From Rhizobium oryziradicis (GTDB lineage: Bacteria; Pseudomonadota; Alphaproteobacteria; Rhizobiales; Rhizobiaceae), in the NCBI RefSeq assembly GCF_001939045.1, contig NZ_MKIM01000022.1, positions 124,001 through 188,000 on the forward strand: a stretch of DNA of 64,000 bases, written 5' to 3'. The position numbers and the translations under genes are program-made. This document shows, piece after piece, positions 9,497-18,330 of this stretch. The notes beneath the pieces are model-generated. The model searched no databases, was not told where the DNA came from, and saw only the letters and a program-made list of their open reading frames with translations. The first letter of the stretch is position 1. Each line of letters opens with the position of its first letter.

Positions 9497-10729
9497 TTAT
9501 TTATAGACCCGCTGGCGGACCTTATCGAGGCGTGCCAGAATCTGGTCGATCTTATCAGGCTTGACCATGAATTCCTGGAAGCCTTCCATGCCGGCCTTGG
9601 CCATATCGGCCTGCGCATCGCGGTCATAGAATTGCGAGAGCGCCTTGGCGTTGGACAGCATGGTAAAGCCCTGCTCCAGAATCGGATCAGACGGCTTGGT
9701 CGCCTTGTTGTTCACCGGCAACTGACCAAGAATATTATTGATCTTGGTCTGGGCTTCAGGCGTTGCCAGATAGGCCAGAAACACCTTGGCGTCAGCCTTG
9801 TTCTTGGCTTTAGCCGGAATGTGGAATGTATCGGTCGGAGCCTCTTCTGCCACAGGAATGCCGGGGGTGATTTCCGGGAATTGCAAGAAGCCGATCTGCT
9901 CATCCTTCAGGCCACCGATCTTCATGGTGGCGACCGCGAAATTGCCCATCAGATACATGGCAGCCTTGCCCTGCACGAATTGCGGCATGGCATCTTGCCA
10001 ATCAATCGCGGCGTGGTTCTTGATGAAATAGCCGGGCTTGACCAGCTCGCCCCATTTTTCAAACACAGCCTTCACGCGCGGATCGGTATATGGCACCTTG
10101 CCGGAGGTCAGCTGCATATGGAAATCATAACCGTTGACGCGCAGGTCAAGATAATCGAACCAGCCAGCCGTTGGCCAAAGGGCTTTGGTGCCAATGGTGA
10201 ACGGTGTGATCCCGGCAGATTTCAGCTTTTCGCAAGCGGCCAGCAGCTCTGCCCAGGTCTTGGGCGGCGTAATGCCTTGAGCTGCAAAAATGTCTTTGCG
10301 GTAGTAAATGCCCCACTGGTAATAGGTGTAAGGCACGCCCCACTTCTTGCCGTCAATGGTCATGGACGGTGCGGCAGACTTCAGCTGCTCATCCAGACCA
10401 TTGGCCGCCCAGATGTCGCTGACATCTTCAAACATGCCCGCCTTGACAAAAGGCTCCATGCGGTTGCCCGCATACCAGGCCATCACGTCCGGCGCATCGG
10501 CGGTCAAAAAGTTGCGCACCGCAGCCTTATAGCCTTCGTGGTCGAAATTGTTCCATTTGACGGTAATGTCAGGATGCTTCTTCTGAAAATCTGCAATCAT
10601 CTCTTCCATGGCCTTTTTCGGCACCGGATCTGATTGGTCAGAATTCAAGGTAATCTGCCCGGCATAGGCATTGGTGGAGATCAAAGCTGCCGAGATCACA
10701 AGCCCGCTGAGGCTTTTGTAAAAATTCAT
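9497..10729 (-). CDS. Sugar ABC importer periplasmic binding protein (family 1), galactoside operon
   Basis: The 410-residue protein has a signal peptide (MNFYKSLSGLVISAALIST, cleavage probably after NAYA). The mature part is of the extracellular solute-binding protein family 1, with PDVMAWYAGNRMEPFVKAG, the hinge-like YTYYQWGIYYRKD, and AAMYLMGNFAVA. GGGAGGAAGAC precedes the ATG. It is the first gene of the operon. The enzymes encoded with it (GH36 and GH42) suggest a raffinose- or melibiose-type galactoside as ligand; this is inferred from neighbours, not from binding residues. The gap of about 77 bases to the first permease gene may allow higher expression of the binding protein. Confidence 0.93.
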   Translation of the reverse strand: MNFYKSLSGLVISAALISTNAYAGQITLNSDQSDPVPKKAMEEMIADFQKKHPDITVKWNNFDHEGYKAAVRNFLTADAPDVMAWYAGNRMEPFVKAGMFEDVSDIWAANGLDEQLKSAAPSMTIDGKKWGVPYTYYQWGIYYRKDIFAAQGITPPKTWAELLAACEKLKSAGITPFTIGTKALWPTAGWFDYLDLRVNGYDFHMQLTSGKVPYTDPRVKAVFEKWGELVKPGYFIKNHAAIDWQDAMPQFVQGKAAMYLMGNFAVATMKIGGLKDEQIGFLQFPEITPGIPVAEEAPTDTFHIPAKAKNKADAKVFLAYLATPEAQTKINNILGQLPVNNKATKPSDPILEQGFTMLSNAKALSQFYDRDAQADMAKAGMEGFQEFMVKPDKIDQILARLDKVRQRVYK

Positions 10730-10920
10730 GTCTTCCTCCCTGTGGTTCAGACCGGATGGAAACGGTTCCTTCCATCGTTGTCTGTATCATCCATTCTTAC
10801 GTTTCTTCGCAAAACCCGGTCCCTCCGAGCACGTTTTGCGAAACTGGCTTGATCATTCCCACATGAGCCGTAATAATCTACCAGATTTTCCAGAAATATT
10901 TCCGGTATCCTAAGGTATCC
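10730..10920. promoter_or_regulatory. Divergent promoter region between galactoside operon and AraC gene
   Basis: These 191 bases hold the start signals of both the importer operon and its likely regulator. The part near 10865-10915 is AT-rich. No clear direct-repeat AraC site could be picked by eye. Confidence 0.5.
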
Positions 10921-11847
10921 ATGACCAACGCCCCTATCATTAACAGGTATGAGTCGATTCCCGTCCACCCGGAGTTGAATCCAGCCCATCCTCTGGTGGT
11001 CTTCGGTGATCACCGCTTTTGCGCCGGTGAAATGCTGGAGGTTCATAAAATGACCGGCCCGCACATGCACAGCCAGATCGAGCTGAATTTTGTGCTGCAA
11101 GGCGAGATGACCTATTGGTTTGACGGGCGCGAACTGACAGTCTCGGAAGGGCGACTTTGCCTGTTTTGGGGCATGATTCCTCATCAGGTGATTGATCGAC
11201 GCGAAGGCACCCTGTTCATTTGCCTCTATGTGCCAATGTCGGTGTTTTTGGGATTGGCCAGCCTCAGCCGGTTTCGCGACGCGGTGTTTCGCGGGGCTGT
11301 TATTGAGGCCTTGGAAATTCGGCCATGGGATCGCGAAGTGTTTTCGCGCTGGCGCGATGAGCTTTTGTCCGGCGATGAAGGGGCAATCGAGATTGTGCGC
11401 TCGGAACTGACAGCCCGGGTGATGCGCATTGAACGCGAGGGGTGGCAAGACCTGCGCGAACAGGGCTCGGCGCTGGCAAGTCTTGGCCAGCGCAGCGACG
11501 ATTGGGTGCCGCATGTGGAAAAAATGCTGCGCTTTATTGGTGAGCACGCACCGGGCAATATCTCTGCCGACGATGTTGGGCGTGCTGCCGGGCTGCATCC
11601 CAATTATGCCATGGGACTGTTCAAGCGTGGTATCGGCATGACCATCAATCAGGCCATTGTCCGCCATCGGCTGGACACCGCCCAATCGCTGCTGATTGCC
11701 ACTGATCTGCCCATTACCGAAGTGGCGTTCGAATCCGGCTTTGGTTCGCTTTCCACTTTTTACGATGCGTTTCAGCGGCGATTTCTGGAAAAACCAGTGC
11801 AATATCGCCGCCGCATGCGCCTGAAAGGCGGCAAGCAGGTTGCATAA
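10921..11847 (+). CDS. AraC-family transcriptional regulator of the galactoside operon
   Basis: The 308-residue protein has an N-terminal cupin-like sensor domain (GPHMHSQIELNFVLQGEMTY near residue 45) and a C-terminal pair of helix-turn-helix motifs. These include ISADDVGRAAGLHPNYAMGL near 220 and the family block LPITEVAFESGFGSLSTFYD near 270. It is transcribed divergently from the six-gene galactoside operon. It is therefore most likely its sugar-responsive activator; this is inferred from arrangement. The ribosome binding site is weak (TAAGG). Confidence 0.88.
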   Translation: MTNAPIINRYESIPVHPELNPAHPLVVFGDHRFCAGEMLEVHKMTGPHMHSQIELNFVLQGEMTYWFDGRELTVSEGRLCLFWGMIPHQVIDRREGTLFICLYVPMSVFLGLASLSRFRDAVFRGAVIEALEIRPWDREVFSRWRDELLSGDEGAIEIVRSELTARVMRIEREGWQDLREQGSALASLGQRSDDWVPHVEKMLRFIGEHAPGNISADDVGRAAGLHPNYAMGLFKRGIGMTINQAIVRHRLDTAQSLLIATDLPITEVAFESGFGSLSTFYDAFQRRFLEKPVQYRRRMRLKGGKQVA

Positions 11848-11849
11848 AT

Positions 11850-11876
11850 GCCCCCGGCTTGGAAGCCGGGAGCTTT
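11850..11876. terminator. Bidirectional terminator hairpin
   Basis: CCCGGCTT and AAGCCGGG form an inverted repeat with a short loop, followed by AGCTTTTG. It separates the converging AraC and aldehyde dehydrogenase genes. Confidence 0.7.
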
Positions 11877-11882
11877 TGTCCG

Positions 11883-13418
11883 TTATTCCACGTCGAATTT
11901 CACGCCCTGCGCCAAAGGCAGGGAGCGACCGAAATTGACGGTGTTGGTGGCGCGGCGCATATAGGCCTTCCACGCATCCGAGCCAGATTCGCGACCGCCG
12001 CCCGTTTCCTTTTCTCCGCCGAATGCGCCACCGATTTCGGCACCGGATGGGCCAATATTGACATTGGCAATGCCGCAATCCGAGCCGCGATCCGAAACGA
12101 AGGCTTCGGCCTCGCGCAGATCATTGGTGAAGATCGATGACGACAGGCCCTGTGGCACATCATTGTTCAGCGCCAGCGCGTCGTTGAAGTCGCTATAGCG
12201 GATCACGTAGAGAATGGGCGCAAAGGTCTCTTCCTTCACCGGCCCACTTTGCGAGGGCATTTCAACAATGGCGGGGCGAACGTAATAAGCATCGCCGCCA
12301 TCACTTTCATTCATCCGCGCGCCACCATGCACGGTGCCGCCCGCAGCCTTGGCTGCTGCCAGCGCCTTTTGCATGCCATCAAAGGCACCCTTATCGATCA
12401 AGGGACCAACCAGTGTGCCGGTTTCCAGCGGGTTGCCAACCGTGACCGAGCCATAGGCCTTGATCAAGCGTGGCACCAACGCATCATAAACGCTGTCATG
12501 CACAAACAGGCGGCGCAGCGACGTGCAGCGCTGGCCCGCCGTGCCCATGGCAGCAAAGGCAACGCCGCGCAGAGTCAAATCCAGATCTGCCGTTGGCGCG
12601 ACAATAGCCGCATTATTGCCACCCAGCTCCAGAATGGCGCGGGCAAAGCGACCCGCCAGACGCGGGCCAACAGCCCGGCCCATGGCGGTCGAGCCGGTGG
12701 CCGACACCAAGGGTACCTTGGGGTGATCGACCAGCACTTCGCCAATAGCGCGATCGCCAATCAACAGGGTCGAGAGATTGGCAGGTGCCGCGCCGCCCGC
12801 CTCGTTGTAGCGCTTCAGTGCCTTGTCAAAAATCGCCTGCGTCGCAATCGCCGTCATCGGCGTCTTTTCCGATGGTTTCCAGACGGTGGAATTGCCACAC
12901 ACAATGGCCAGCGCCGCATTCCAACACCAGACGGCCACCGGGAAGTTGAAGGCGGAGATAATGCCGGTGACACCCAGCGGATGCCAGGTTTCCATCATTC
13001 GATGCTCGGAGCGCTCGGTAGCAATGGTCAGGCCATAAAGCTGGCGGGACAGACCGACTGCAAAATCGCAGATGTCGATCATTTCCTGCACTTCGCCAAG
13101 GCCTTCTGAGGTGATCTTGCCAGCCTCAATCGACACCAAGCGGCCCAGCGCATCCTTATGGGTGCGCAGTTCTTCGCCCAGCAAGCGGATCAATTCGCCA
13201 CGCTTGGGGGCTGGCACCAGCCGCCATTCCAAAAAGGCTGCATGGGCTTTGTCGATCGCAACCGTGGTTTCAATGGGGGAGATGGTCTTGAGCATGCCAA
13301 TCACGCTGCCATCGATGGGCGATCTGGCTTTCAGCGTACCGCCGCTTAAACAAGCTGTCGGCACACCAAGGCTTGCCAGAATACCGGCGACATCTTTGGA
13401 CAGGTCAGTTTTTGCCAT
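11883..13418 (-). CDS. amaB: Aldehyde dehydrogenase of the ALDH7/AmaB type (piperideine-6-carboxylate / 2-aminoadipate semialdehyde dehydrogenase)
   Basis: The 511-residue NAD(P)-dependent enzyme has the ALDH7 signature. The general base Glu is in LELGGNNAAIV (near residue 267) and the catalytic Cys in GTAGQRCTSLRRL (near 300); the RRL ending is typical of this subfamily. It would oxidise 2-aminoadipate 6-semialdehyde, which is in equilibrium with piperideine-6-carboxylate, to 2-aminoadipate. The start MAKTDLS follows GGAAGAG; a TTG six codons upstream is less likely. It lies 60 bases after the FAD oxidase gene. This matches the amaA-amaB pair of Pseudomonas, which degrades lysine through pipecolate. 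Family assignment is firm; the pathway comes from family knowledge and the gene pair. Confidence 0.85.
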   Translation of the reverse strand: MAKTDLSKDVAGILASLGVPTACLSGGTLKARSPIDGSVIGMLKTISPIETTVAIDKAHAAFLEWRLVPAPKRGELIRLLGEELRTHKDALGRLVSIEAGKITSEGLGEVQEMIDICDFAVGLSRQLYGLTIATERSEHRMMETWHPLGVTGIISAFNFPVAVWCWNAALAIVCGNSTVWKPSEKTPMTAIATQAIFDKALKRYNEAGGAAPANLSTLLIGDRAIGEVLVDHPKVPLVSATGSTAMGRAVGPRLAGRFARAILELGGNNAAIVAPTADLDLTLRGVAFAAMGTAGQRCTSLRRLFVHDSVYDALVPRLIKAYGSVTVGNPLETGTLVGPLIDKGAFDGMQKALAAAKAAGGTVHGGARMNESDGGDAYYVRPAIVEMPSQSGPVKEETFAPILYVIRYSDFNDALALNNDVPQGLSSSIFTNDLREAEAFVSDRGSDCGIANVNIGPSGAEIGGAFGGEKETGGGRESGSDAWKAYMRRATNTVNFGRSLPLAQGVKFDVE

Positions 13419-13478
13419 TGATTTCTCTTCCTTCAAAACGCGATGTCTTCATCGATCATGCCAATCGAAAATGACTGG

Positions 13479-14762
13479 TTAAAAACGATTTTCCGTCAAA
13501 TGGGCAATTTGCGCACCCATCTCATAATAGGCCTCTTTGACGGCTCTGAATGAAACGGCCTCCGGCTCACTCAGCGGCAGAGGCAATTGCTCTTCGCTTA
13601 TCTTGCCCAGCACCAGATCGGCCAGTGTTTTACCAAATGTTGTTCCGGGCGCGATACCACGTCCGTTATAGCCAGAAAAGCCAACAACCTGGCTGTCAAA
13701 CCGGTGAAAGCGCGGAACCGCATCATTGGTCATGCCGATATGGCCATACCACTCGGCCTCAAACTCAAGCGTGCCAAGCTGCGGAAACAGCCGTTTGAGG
13801 CTGCGCTTGGCCCAGGCCCGATGCACCGCCGCACCGCTGTTGCGCAAAGCGCCAACGCTGCCAAACACCAGTCGACCGGCCTGATCCATACGGAAGGACG
13901 ATAAAACCTCCTTGGTATCCCAACAGCCTTCACGATGGGGCAAAACAGAGCGGCGCAGGTTGTCGCTCAATGGTTTTGTGGCAAAGTTGAAATAGGGCAA
14001 ATGCACCTGCTCTTGCCGAACCCGCTTCCAGGGGCCGGTGGAATAGGCATCGGTGGCAACAATAACCCACTGGCAGGAGACGCTGCCGCGCGCGGTTTCC
14101 ACCAGCCAATCCTCGCCCTGCTTGCGCGCATCAATGACAGCGCTGGATGTAAACAGCTTTGCTCCGGCATGAAGGGCGGCATGGGCCAAGCCACGGGCAT
14201 AGGCCAAGGGCTGCAAGGTTCCGGCGCGCGGATCAAACAAAGCCCCGGCATAGGCAGAACTTCCCACCCGTCTTGCGGTTTCCTCGGCATCCAACAGCTG
14301 AACCGGTGCACCGCGTGCTGCCCATTGCCGATGGCGATCGCGCAGCTCTTGCAAACCTTGCGCCCCCACCGCCAAATGCAAAGTGCCATTGGTTTCCAGC
14401 TCACATTCGATCCGGTGTTTTTCGATCACCTCCCGCACCAGAAGCGGTGCCTGCCCCAATTGCTGAAGCGCACGCTCACCATGCTCTGCCCCCAGCACTT
14501 TGGGCACATCATCCGGCATCACCCACATGCCGCCGTTGATGAGGCCGACATTGCGGCCAGCGCCACCAAAGCCTGCTTCCACCGCTTCCAAAATGATCAC
14601 CGAAAGGCCGGTTTCGGCAAGATGCAGCGCCGCCGACATGCCAGTGTAGCCCGCACCGACAACCACAACATCTGCCAGCAATTGCTCATCCAGAATGGAT
14701 GTGGCCGGGGCGACGGGAGCTGTTTTTTCCCAAAGTCCATGAGAACGCGGATTGCCGAGCAT
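13479..14762 (-). CDS. amaA: FAD-dependent amino-acid oxidase, AmaA-like (L-pipecolate oxidase)
   Basis: The 427-residue enzyme belongs to the DAO family. The dinucleotide-binding motif is VVVGAGYTGMSAALHLAETG near residue 32, and the C-terminal FAD block is GFSGYNGRGIAPGTTFGK near 375. Length matches the Pseudomonas L-pipecolate oxidase AmaA, and the next gene is an AmaB-type dehydrogenase. It would oxidise pipecolate to piperideine-6-carboxylate. GAGGG lies eight bases before the ATG. Other amino-acid or opine oxidases of the DAO family are possible; the pairing makes the pipecolate role the best guess. Confidence 0.75.
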   Translation of the reverse strand: MLGNPRSHGLWEKTAPVAPATSILDEQLLADVVVVGAGYTGMSAALHLAETGLSVIILEAVEAGFGGAGRNVGLINGGMWVMPDDVPKVLGAEHGERALQQLGQAPLLVREVIEKHRIECELETNGTLHLAVGAQGLQELRDRHRQWAARGAPVQLLDAEETARRVGSSAYAGALFDPRAGTLQPLAYARGLAHAALHAGAKLFTSSAVIDARKQGEDWLVETARGSVSCQWVIVATDAYSTGPWKRVRQEQVHLPYFNFATKPLSDNLRRSVLPHREGCWDTKEVLSSFRMDQAGRLVFGSVGALRNSGAAVHRAWAKRSLKRLFPQLGTLEFEAEWYGHIGMTNDAVPRFHRFDSQVVGFSGYNGRGIAPGTTFGKTLADLVLGKISEEQLPLPLSEPEAVSFRAVKEAYYEMGAQIAHLTENRF

Positions 14763-14925
14763 TGCCTACCCTCTTGTGGTCATTGTTGATGCTGAATATG
14801 GACCTGAATGATTGTTTTATCGAGAGGTCTATTCATGGATCCGCGATGAATATATCGATGTTTACGCAAGAGTTTATTCCGCATCGGAATGACCTTGGCT
14901 GAATGTCGCTTATTTTGGAACAATC

Positions 14926-15825
14926 ATGCAAAGCCCACGCCGTTTTTTGCCATCGTTGCATCTTCTCGCGGCCTTTGAGGCCGCCGCTCGCACTGGCAGC
15001 GTCACCGCAGCCGCCCGCGAATTGAGCCTGACCCAAAGCGCCGTCAGCCGCCAGATCAAGGCGCTGGAAGAGCAAATCGGGGTTGAGCTGTTTCACCGCG
15101 AGCGCCAGACCATTCGCTTGACCGCAGGCGGCAATATTTATGCGCGGGAAATTCGCGATGCCCTGCGCATTATCAGCACCGCCTCGCTCACGCTGAAAGC
15201 CAATCCCTTTGGCGGCACTCTCAACCTTGCCATTCTACCCACTTTTGGCACTCGCTGGCTGGCCCCGCGCCTGCCTGCCTTTTTGAAGGCGCATCCCGGC
15301 ATCACCATCAATCTTGTCACCAAAATCTCTTATTTTGATTTTCGCCTCGAGCCGGTCGATGCCGCCATTCATTTTGGCAGGCCCGAATGGCAAGGGGCCG
15401 AGATGTCGCTTTTGCGCTCGGAAACGGTGGTGCCAGCCTGTAGCCCGGATTTGCGTGAGCAATACAGCTTTCAATCTGCGCATGACCTTCGACAAGCGCC
15501 TTTGCTGCATCTCACCACACGGCCCGATGCGTGGGAGCGATGGCTCTCAAAAAACGGTGTTGATGCTGATCACGTACGCGGCATGCTGTTTGATCAATTT
15601 GCCACGGCCTCACAAGCGGCCATGGCAGGGCTTGGCGTGGCCCTTTTGCCGGAATTTTTAATCGAAGAAGAACTGGCATCGGGCCGATTGGTGAAGGCCA
15701 TTGATCTGCCGATGAGAAGTGCCGAATCCTATTTTCTGGTGTGGCCCAATGAACGTGCGGCCCATCCGCCACTGCAAGCGTTTCGCGACTGGATTTTGAA
15801 AGAAACCGAAACCCACCGGCAGTAA
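14926..15825 (+). CDS. LysR-family transcriptional regulator, divergent from amaAB
   Basis: The 299-residue protein has an N-terminal winged helix-turn-helix (HLLAAFEAAARTGSVTAAAR, then LSLTQSAVSRQIKALEEQIG) and a C-terminal type 2 periplasmic-binding-like sensor domain. The ending LQAFRDWILKE is typical of GcvA-like members. It is divergent from the pipecolate genes across 163 bases and probably controls them in response to a lysine-pathway intermediate; that is inferred from position. Confidence 0.88.
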   Translation: MQSPRRFLPSLHLLAAFEAAARTGSVTAAARELSLTQSAVSRQIKALEEQIGVELFHRERQTIRLTAGGNIYAREIRDALRIISTASLTLKANPFGGTLNLAILPTFGTRWLAPRLPAFLKAHPGITINLVTKISYFDFRLEPVDAAIHFGRPEWQGAEMSLLRSETVVPACSPDLREQYSFQSAHDLRQAPLLHLTTRPDAWERWLSKNGVDADHVRGMLFDQFATASQAAMAGLGVALLPEFLIEEELASGRLVKAIDLPMRSAESYFLVWPNERAAHPPLQAFRDWILKETETHRQ

Positions 15826-15940
15826 AGAGAAGAGGCGTGCTTTTGTAGACGCTGTGTTTAGCAAAAACCATGCGGCAATACGGCAAAAAACAGCATGACA
15901 TCGTCTTGCTTGATCGAAAGCGCCACCTTAATATCAAAAC

Positions 15941-16084
15941 GTTCTCAGGGCGGGGCGAAATTCCCCACCGGCGGTATCGGGTGTAAAATCCCGGAGCCCG
16001 CGAGCGCTTCTTGGCACATGTTGAGAAGGTCAGCAGATCCGGTGAGAAGCCGGAGCCGACGGTATAGTCCGGATGGAAGAGAGC
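15941..16084 (+). ncRNA. FMN riboswitch (RFN element)
   Basis: The stretch holds the conserved RFN blocks in order. These are TCAGGGCGGGGCGAAATTCC, CCACCGGCGGT, GGTCAGCAGATCCGGTGAGA, and AGCCGACGGTATAGTCCGGAT. GTTCTC at the start pairs with GAGAGC at the end as the closing P1 stem. It lies 207 bases upstream of ribH2, so lumazine synthase is expected to be made when FMN is low. The same arrangement is known for ribH2 in Brucella and other Hyphomicrobiales. Confidence 0.95.
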
Positions 16085-16104
16085 AAGCGAGAGATGCCAT
16101 TCTA

Positions 16105-16250
16105 CTGCATAATTCTTTAAACCGGAATCAGTTTGAAGAGAAAATTATGCAGCAGATATAAAGGGCTACAGAGAACCTTTGTGCGCCATATGTTGCGCAC
16201 GGCTCTGTAGATGAATGGTGGATTTCGCCTGTTCGCCCAAGGGCATTTTT
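16105..16250 (+). promoter_or_regulatory. Expression platform of the FMN riboswitch: nested hairpins
   Basis: Three structures follow the aptamer. First is a perfect 10-base stem (CTGCATAATT with AATTATGCAG, 16105-16152). Second is a nested hairpin with outer stem CTACAGAG/CTCTGTAG and inner stem GTGCGC/GCGCAC (16166-16210). Third is a short GCCC/GGGC stem followed by ATTTTT (16235-16250) that resembles a weak terminator. Which of these alternate upon FMN binding cannot be told without folding. Confidence 0.55.
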
Positions 16251-16272
16251 GGTCACTCCACAGGTGACTTAA

Positions 16273-16767
<495 letters not shown>

Positions 16768-16772
16768 CGATA

Positions 16773-16803
16773 GAGCCGGGTCTGCACCGCCAGACCCGGT
16801 CTT
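16773..16803. terminator. Terminator hairpin after ribH2
   Basis: CCGGGTCTG and CAGACCCGG form a perfect nine-base stem with a six-base loop, followed by TCTTCC. It lies between the converging ribH2 and amidase genes. Confidence 0.7.
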
Positions 16804-16805
16804 CC

Positions 16806-18305
16806 TTACCAGTCCGGGAAAAATCCGGGCATGGTGGCGATTGGTTTGGCCTTGGCCAAAAGCGCAAGATCAACCTGCGGCACACCAAACACCACATCAT
16901 CAGCAAGAATGGCCTGAATTTCGGCAGCCACCTTTAAAACACCCAGATCATCATGGCGCTTGCCAACAATCTGCAAGCCAAACGGCATGCCCAGACTGTC
17001 ACGTCCCACAGGAATGGTAATGGCTGGATGGCCCGCAAGGGTTGAGGCATAGGCCAGTGCCAGCCAATGGTAATAGCTCTTGGTCGCCTGGCCATCAATA
17101 TGGGTCGGGTAAAGCTCGTGCCAATCGCGCGGGCTGATGGTGACAGCCGGGCTCAAGACAAAATCATGGATCTCGAAAAAGCTCTGCCAATCGCGATAAT
17201 AGCCGCTTTGGCGGGTGATGGCGTCCGAGAAATCCTCCGGGCCATAGGTCATGGCTTCCGCGACGTTGACGGTTACATTCGGGCCGACCAGTTTGGGATG
17301 TTCCCGCACATATTGGCCATGCGGCACAAACAGCAAAGCCCGCAGCACGGAAAAAATACGATCCGCATCCTGTGATGGCGGATGGGTTTCCTCGACTTGT
17401 CCCATATGGGGCAACAGCCGCTTCACGACCGCTTGGAAAGCATCACGCACCACGGATTCCACCGGCGCGAAACCGTAATCTTCGGTCACCGCCATGCGCA
17501 AACCGCTGAGGTTAACCGGGGTAAGCCGCGCAAAATCGGCCGGGTTCCAGGCGGTTTTGCCATCCACCACCACTGTGTAAGGGTCAAGCCTGTCTGGCCG
17601 CGCCATAACGGACAGCATCAGGCCAAGGTCCTCCACTGTGCGGGCCATGGGTCCGCTGGTGGACAGCGGCAGCAGCGCCGCGCCCCGTGTATCGCCCGGC
17701 ACCACACCAGGCGAAGGTCGAAATCCAACCACGCCGCAAAACGCTGCCGGATTGCGCAGGCTTCCCCCCATATCCGATCCGGTCGCAAGTGGGGCCATGC
17801 GGCTGGCCAGGAGCGCTGCCGACCCGCCCGATGAGCCAGCGGACGACTTGCTCGGATCGTGCGGATTGCCAGTGGCACCATAGACTTTGTTAATGGTATT
17901 GCCGCCCGCGCTCCAGTCGGGATTGTTGGTCTTGCCAAGCGGTATGGCTCCTGCCCGGCGCATAGCCGCAACAATCGCATCATCTTTGGTGGCAATATTA
18001 TCGCGGAAAATTTCAGAGCCAAAGGTGGTTGGCAGGCCTTTGACGTCATTCATGTCCTTGACGCCAAAGGGCAGACCATGAAGGCAGCCGAGCGGCTCAT
18101 TGCCCATCACCTGCTGCTCTGCCGCGCGTGCGTCAGCAATAACCTGATCAAAATTCTGCGCCACCACCGCATTGATGGCCGGGTTGATCTGCTCGACGCG
18201 TTCAATACAGGCCTTCGCCAGCTCAACCGGAGACAGGCTTTTGCGTGCAATGAGACGAGAGGCCTCTACAGCCGACAAATCAGCAGGATTGGTTTTCACA
18301 GTCAT
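16806..18305 (-). CDS. Amidase (amidase-signature family)
   Basis: The 499-residue enzyme has the amidase-signature triad. Lys lies in LPFGVKDMNDV (near residue 82), a Ser in SAGSSGGSAALL (near 157), and the nucleophilic Ser in GSDMGGSLRNPA (near 181). Members hydrolyse diverse carboxamides, and the substrate is not predictable here. The ribosome binding site AAGGCGAAGG precedes the ATG. It follows an M20 peptidase gene by about 25 bases and probably shares its transcript. Together with the peptide-type binding protein further upstream, this suggests use of amide or peptide substrates. Confidence 0.88.
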   Translation of the reverse strand: MTVKTNPADLSAVEASRLIARKSLSPVELAKACIERVEQINPAINAVVAQNFDQVIADARAAEQQVMGNEPLGCLHGLPFGVKDMNDVKGLPTTFGSEIFRDNIATKDDAIVAAMRRAGAIPLGKTNNPDWSAGGNTINKVYGATGNPHDPSKSSAGSSGGSAALLASRMAPLATGSDMGGSLRNPAAFCGVVGFRPSPGVVPGDTRGAALLPLSTSGPMARTVEDLGLMLSVMARPDRLDPYTVVVDGKTAWNPADFARLTPVNLSGLRMAVTEDYGFAPVESVVRDAFQAVVKRLLPHMGQVEETHPPSQDADRIFSVLRALLFVPHGQYVREHPKLVGPNVTVNVAEAMTYGPEDFSDAITRQSGYYRDWQSFFEIHDFVLSPAVTISPRDWHELYPTHIDGQATKSYYHWLALAYASTLAGHPAITIPVGRDSLGMPFGLQIVGKRHDDLGVLKVAAEIQAILADDVVFGVPQVDLALLAKAKPIATMPGFFPDW

Positions 18306-18330
18306 AACCTTCGCCTTTTTGAGAAAAAAA

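Noticed and set aside
10747..12078. 443-residue minus-strand open frame
   Set aside because: It covers the AraC gene in antisense and runs through a terminator; it has no ribosome binding site or recognisable domain.
12249..13109. 286-residue plus-strand open frame
   Set aside because: It is antisense to the aldehyde dehydrogenase gene.
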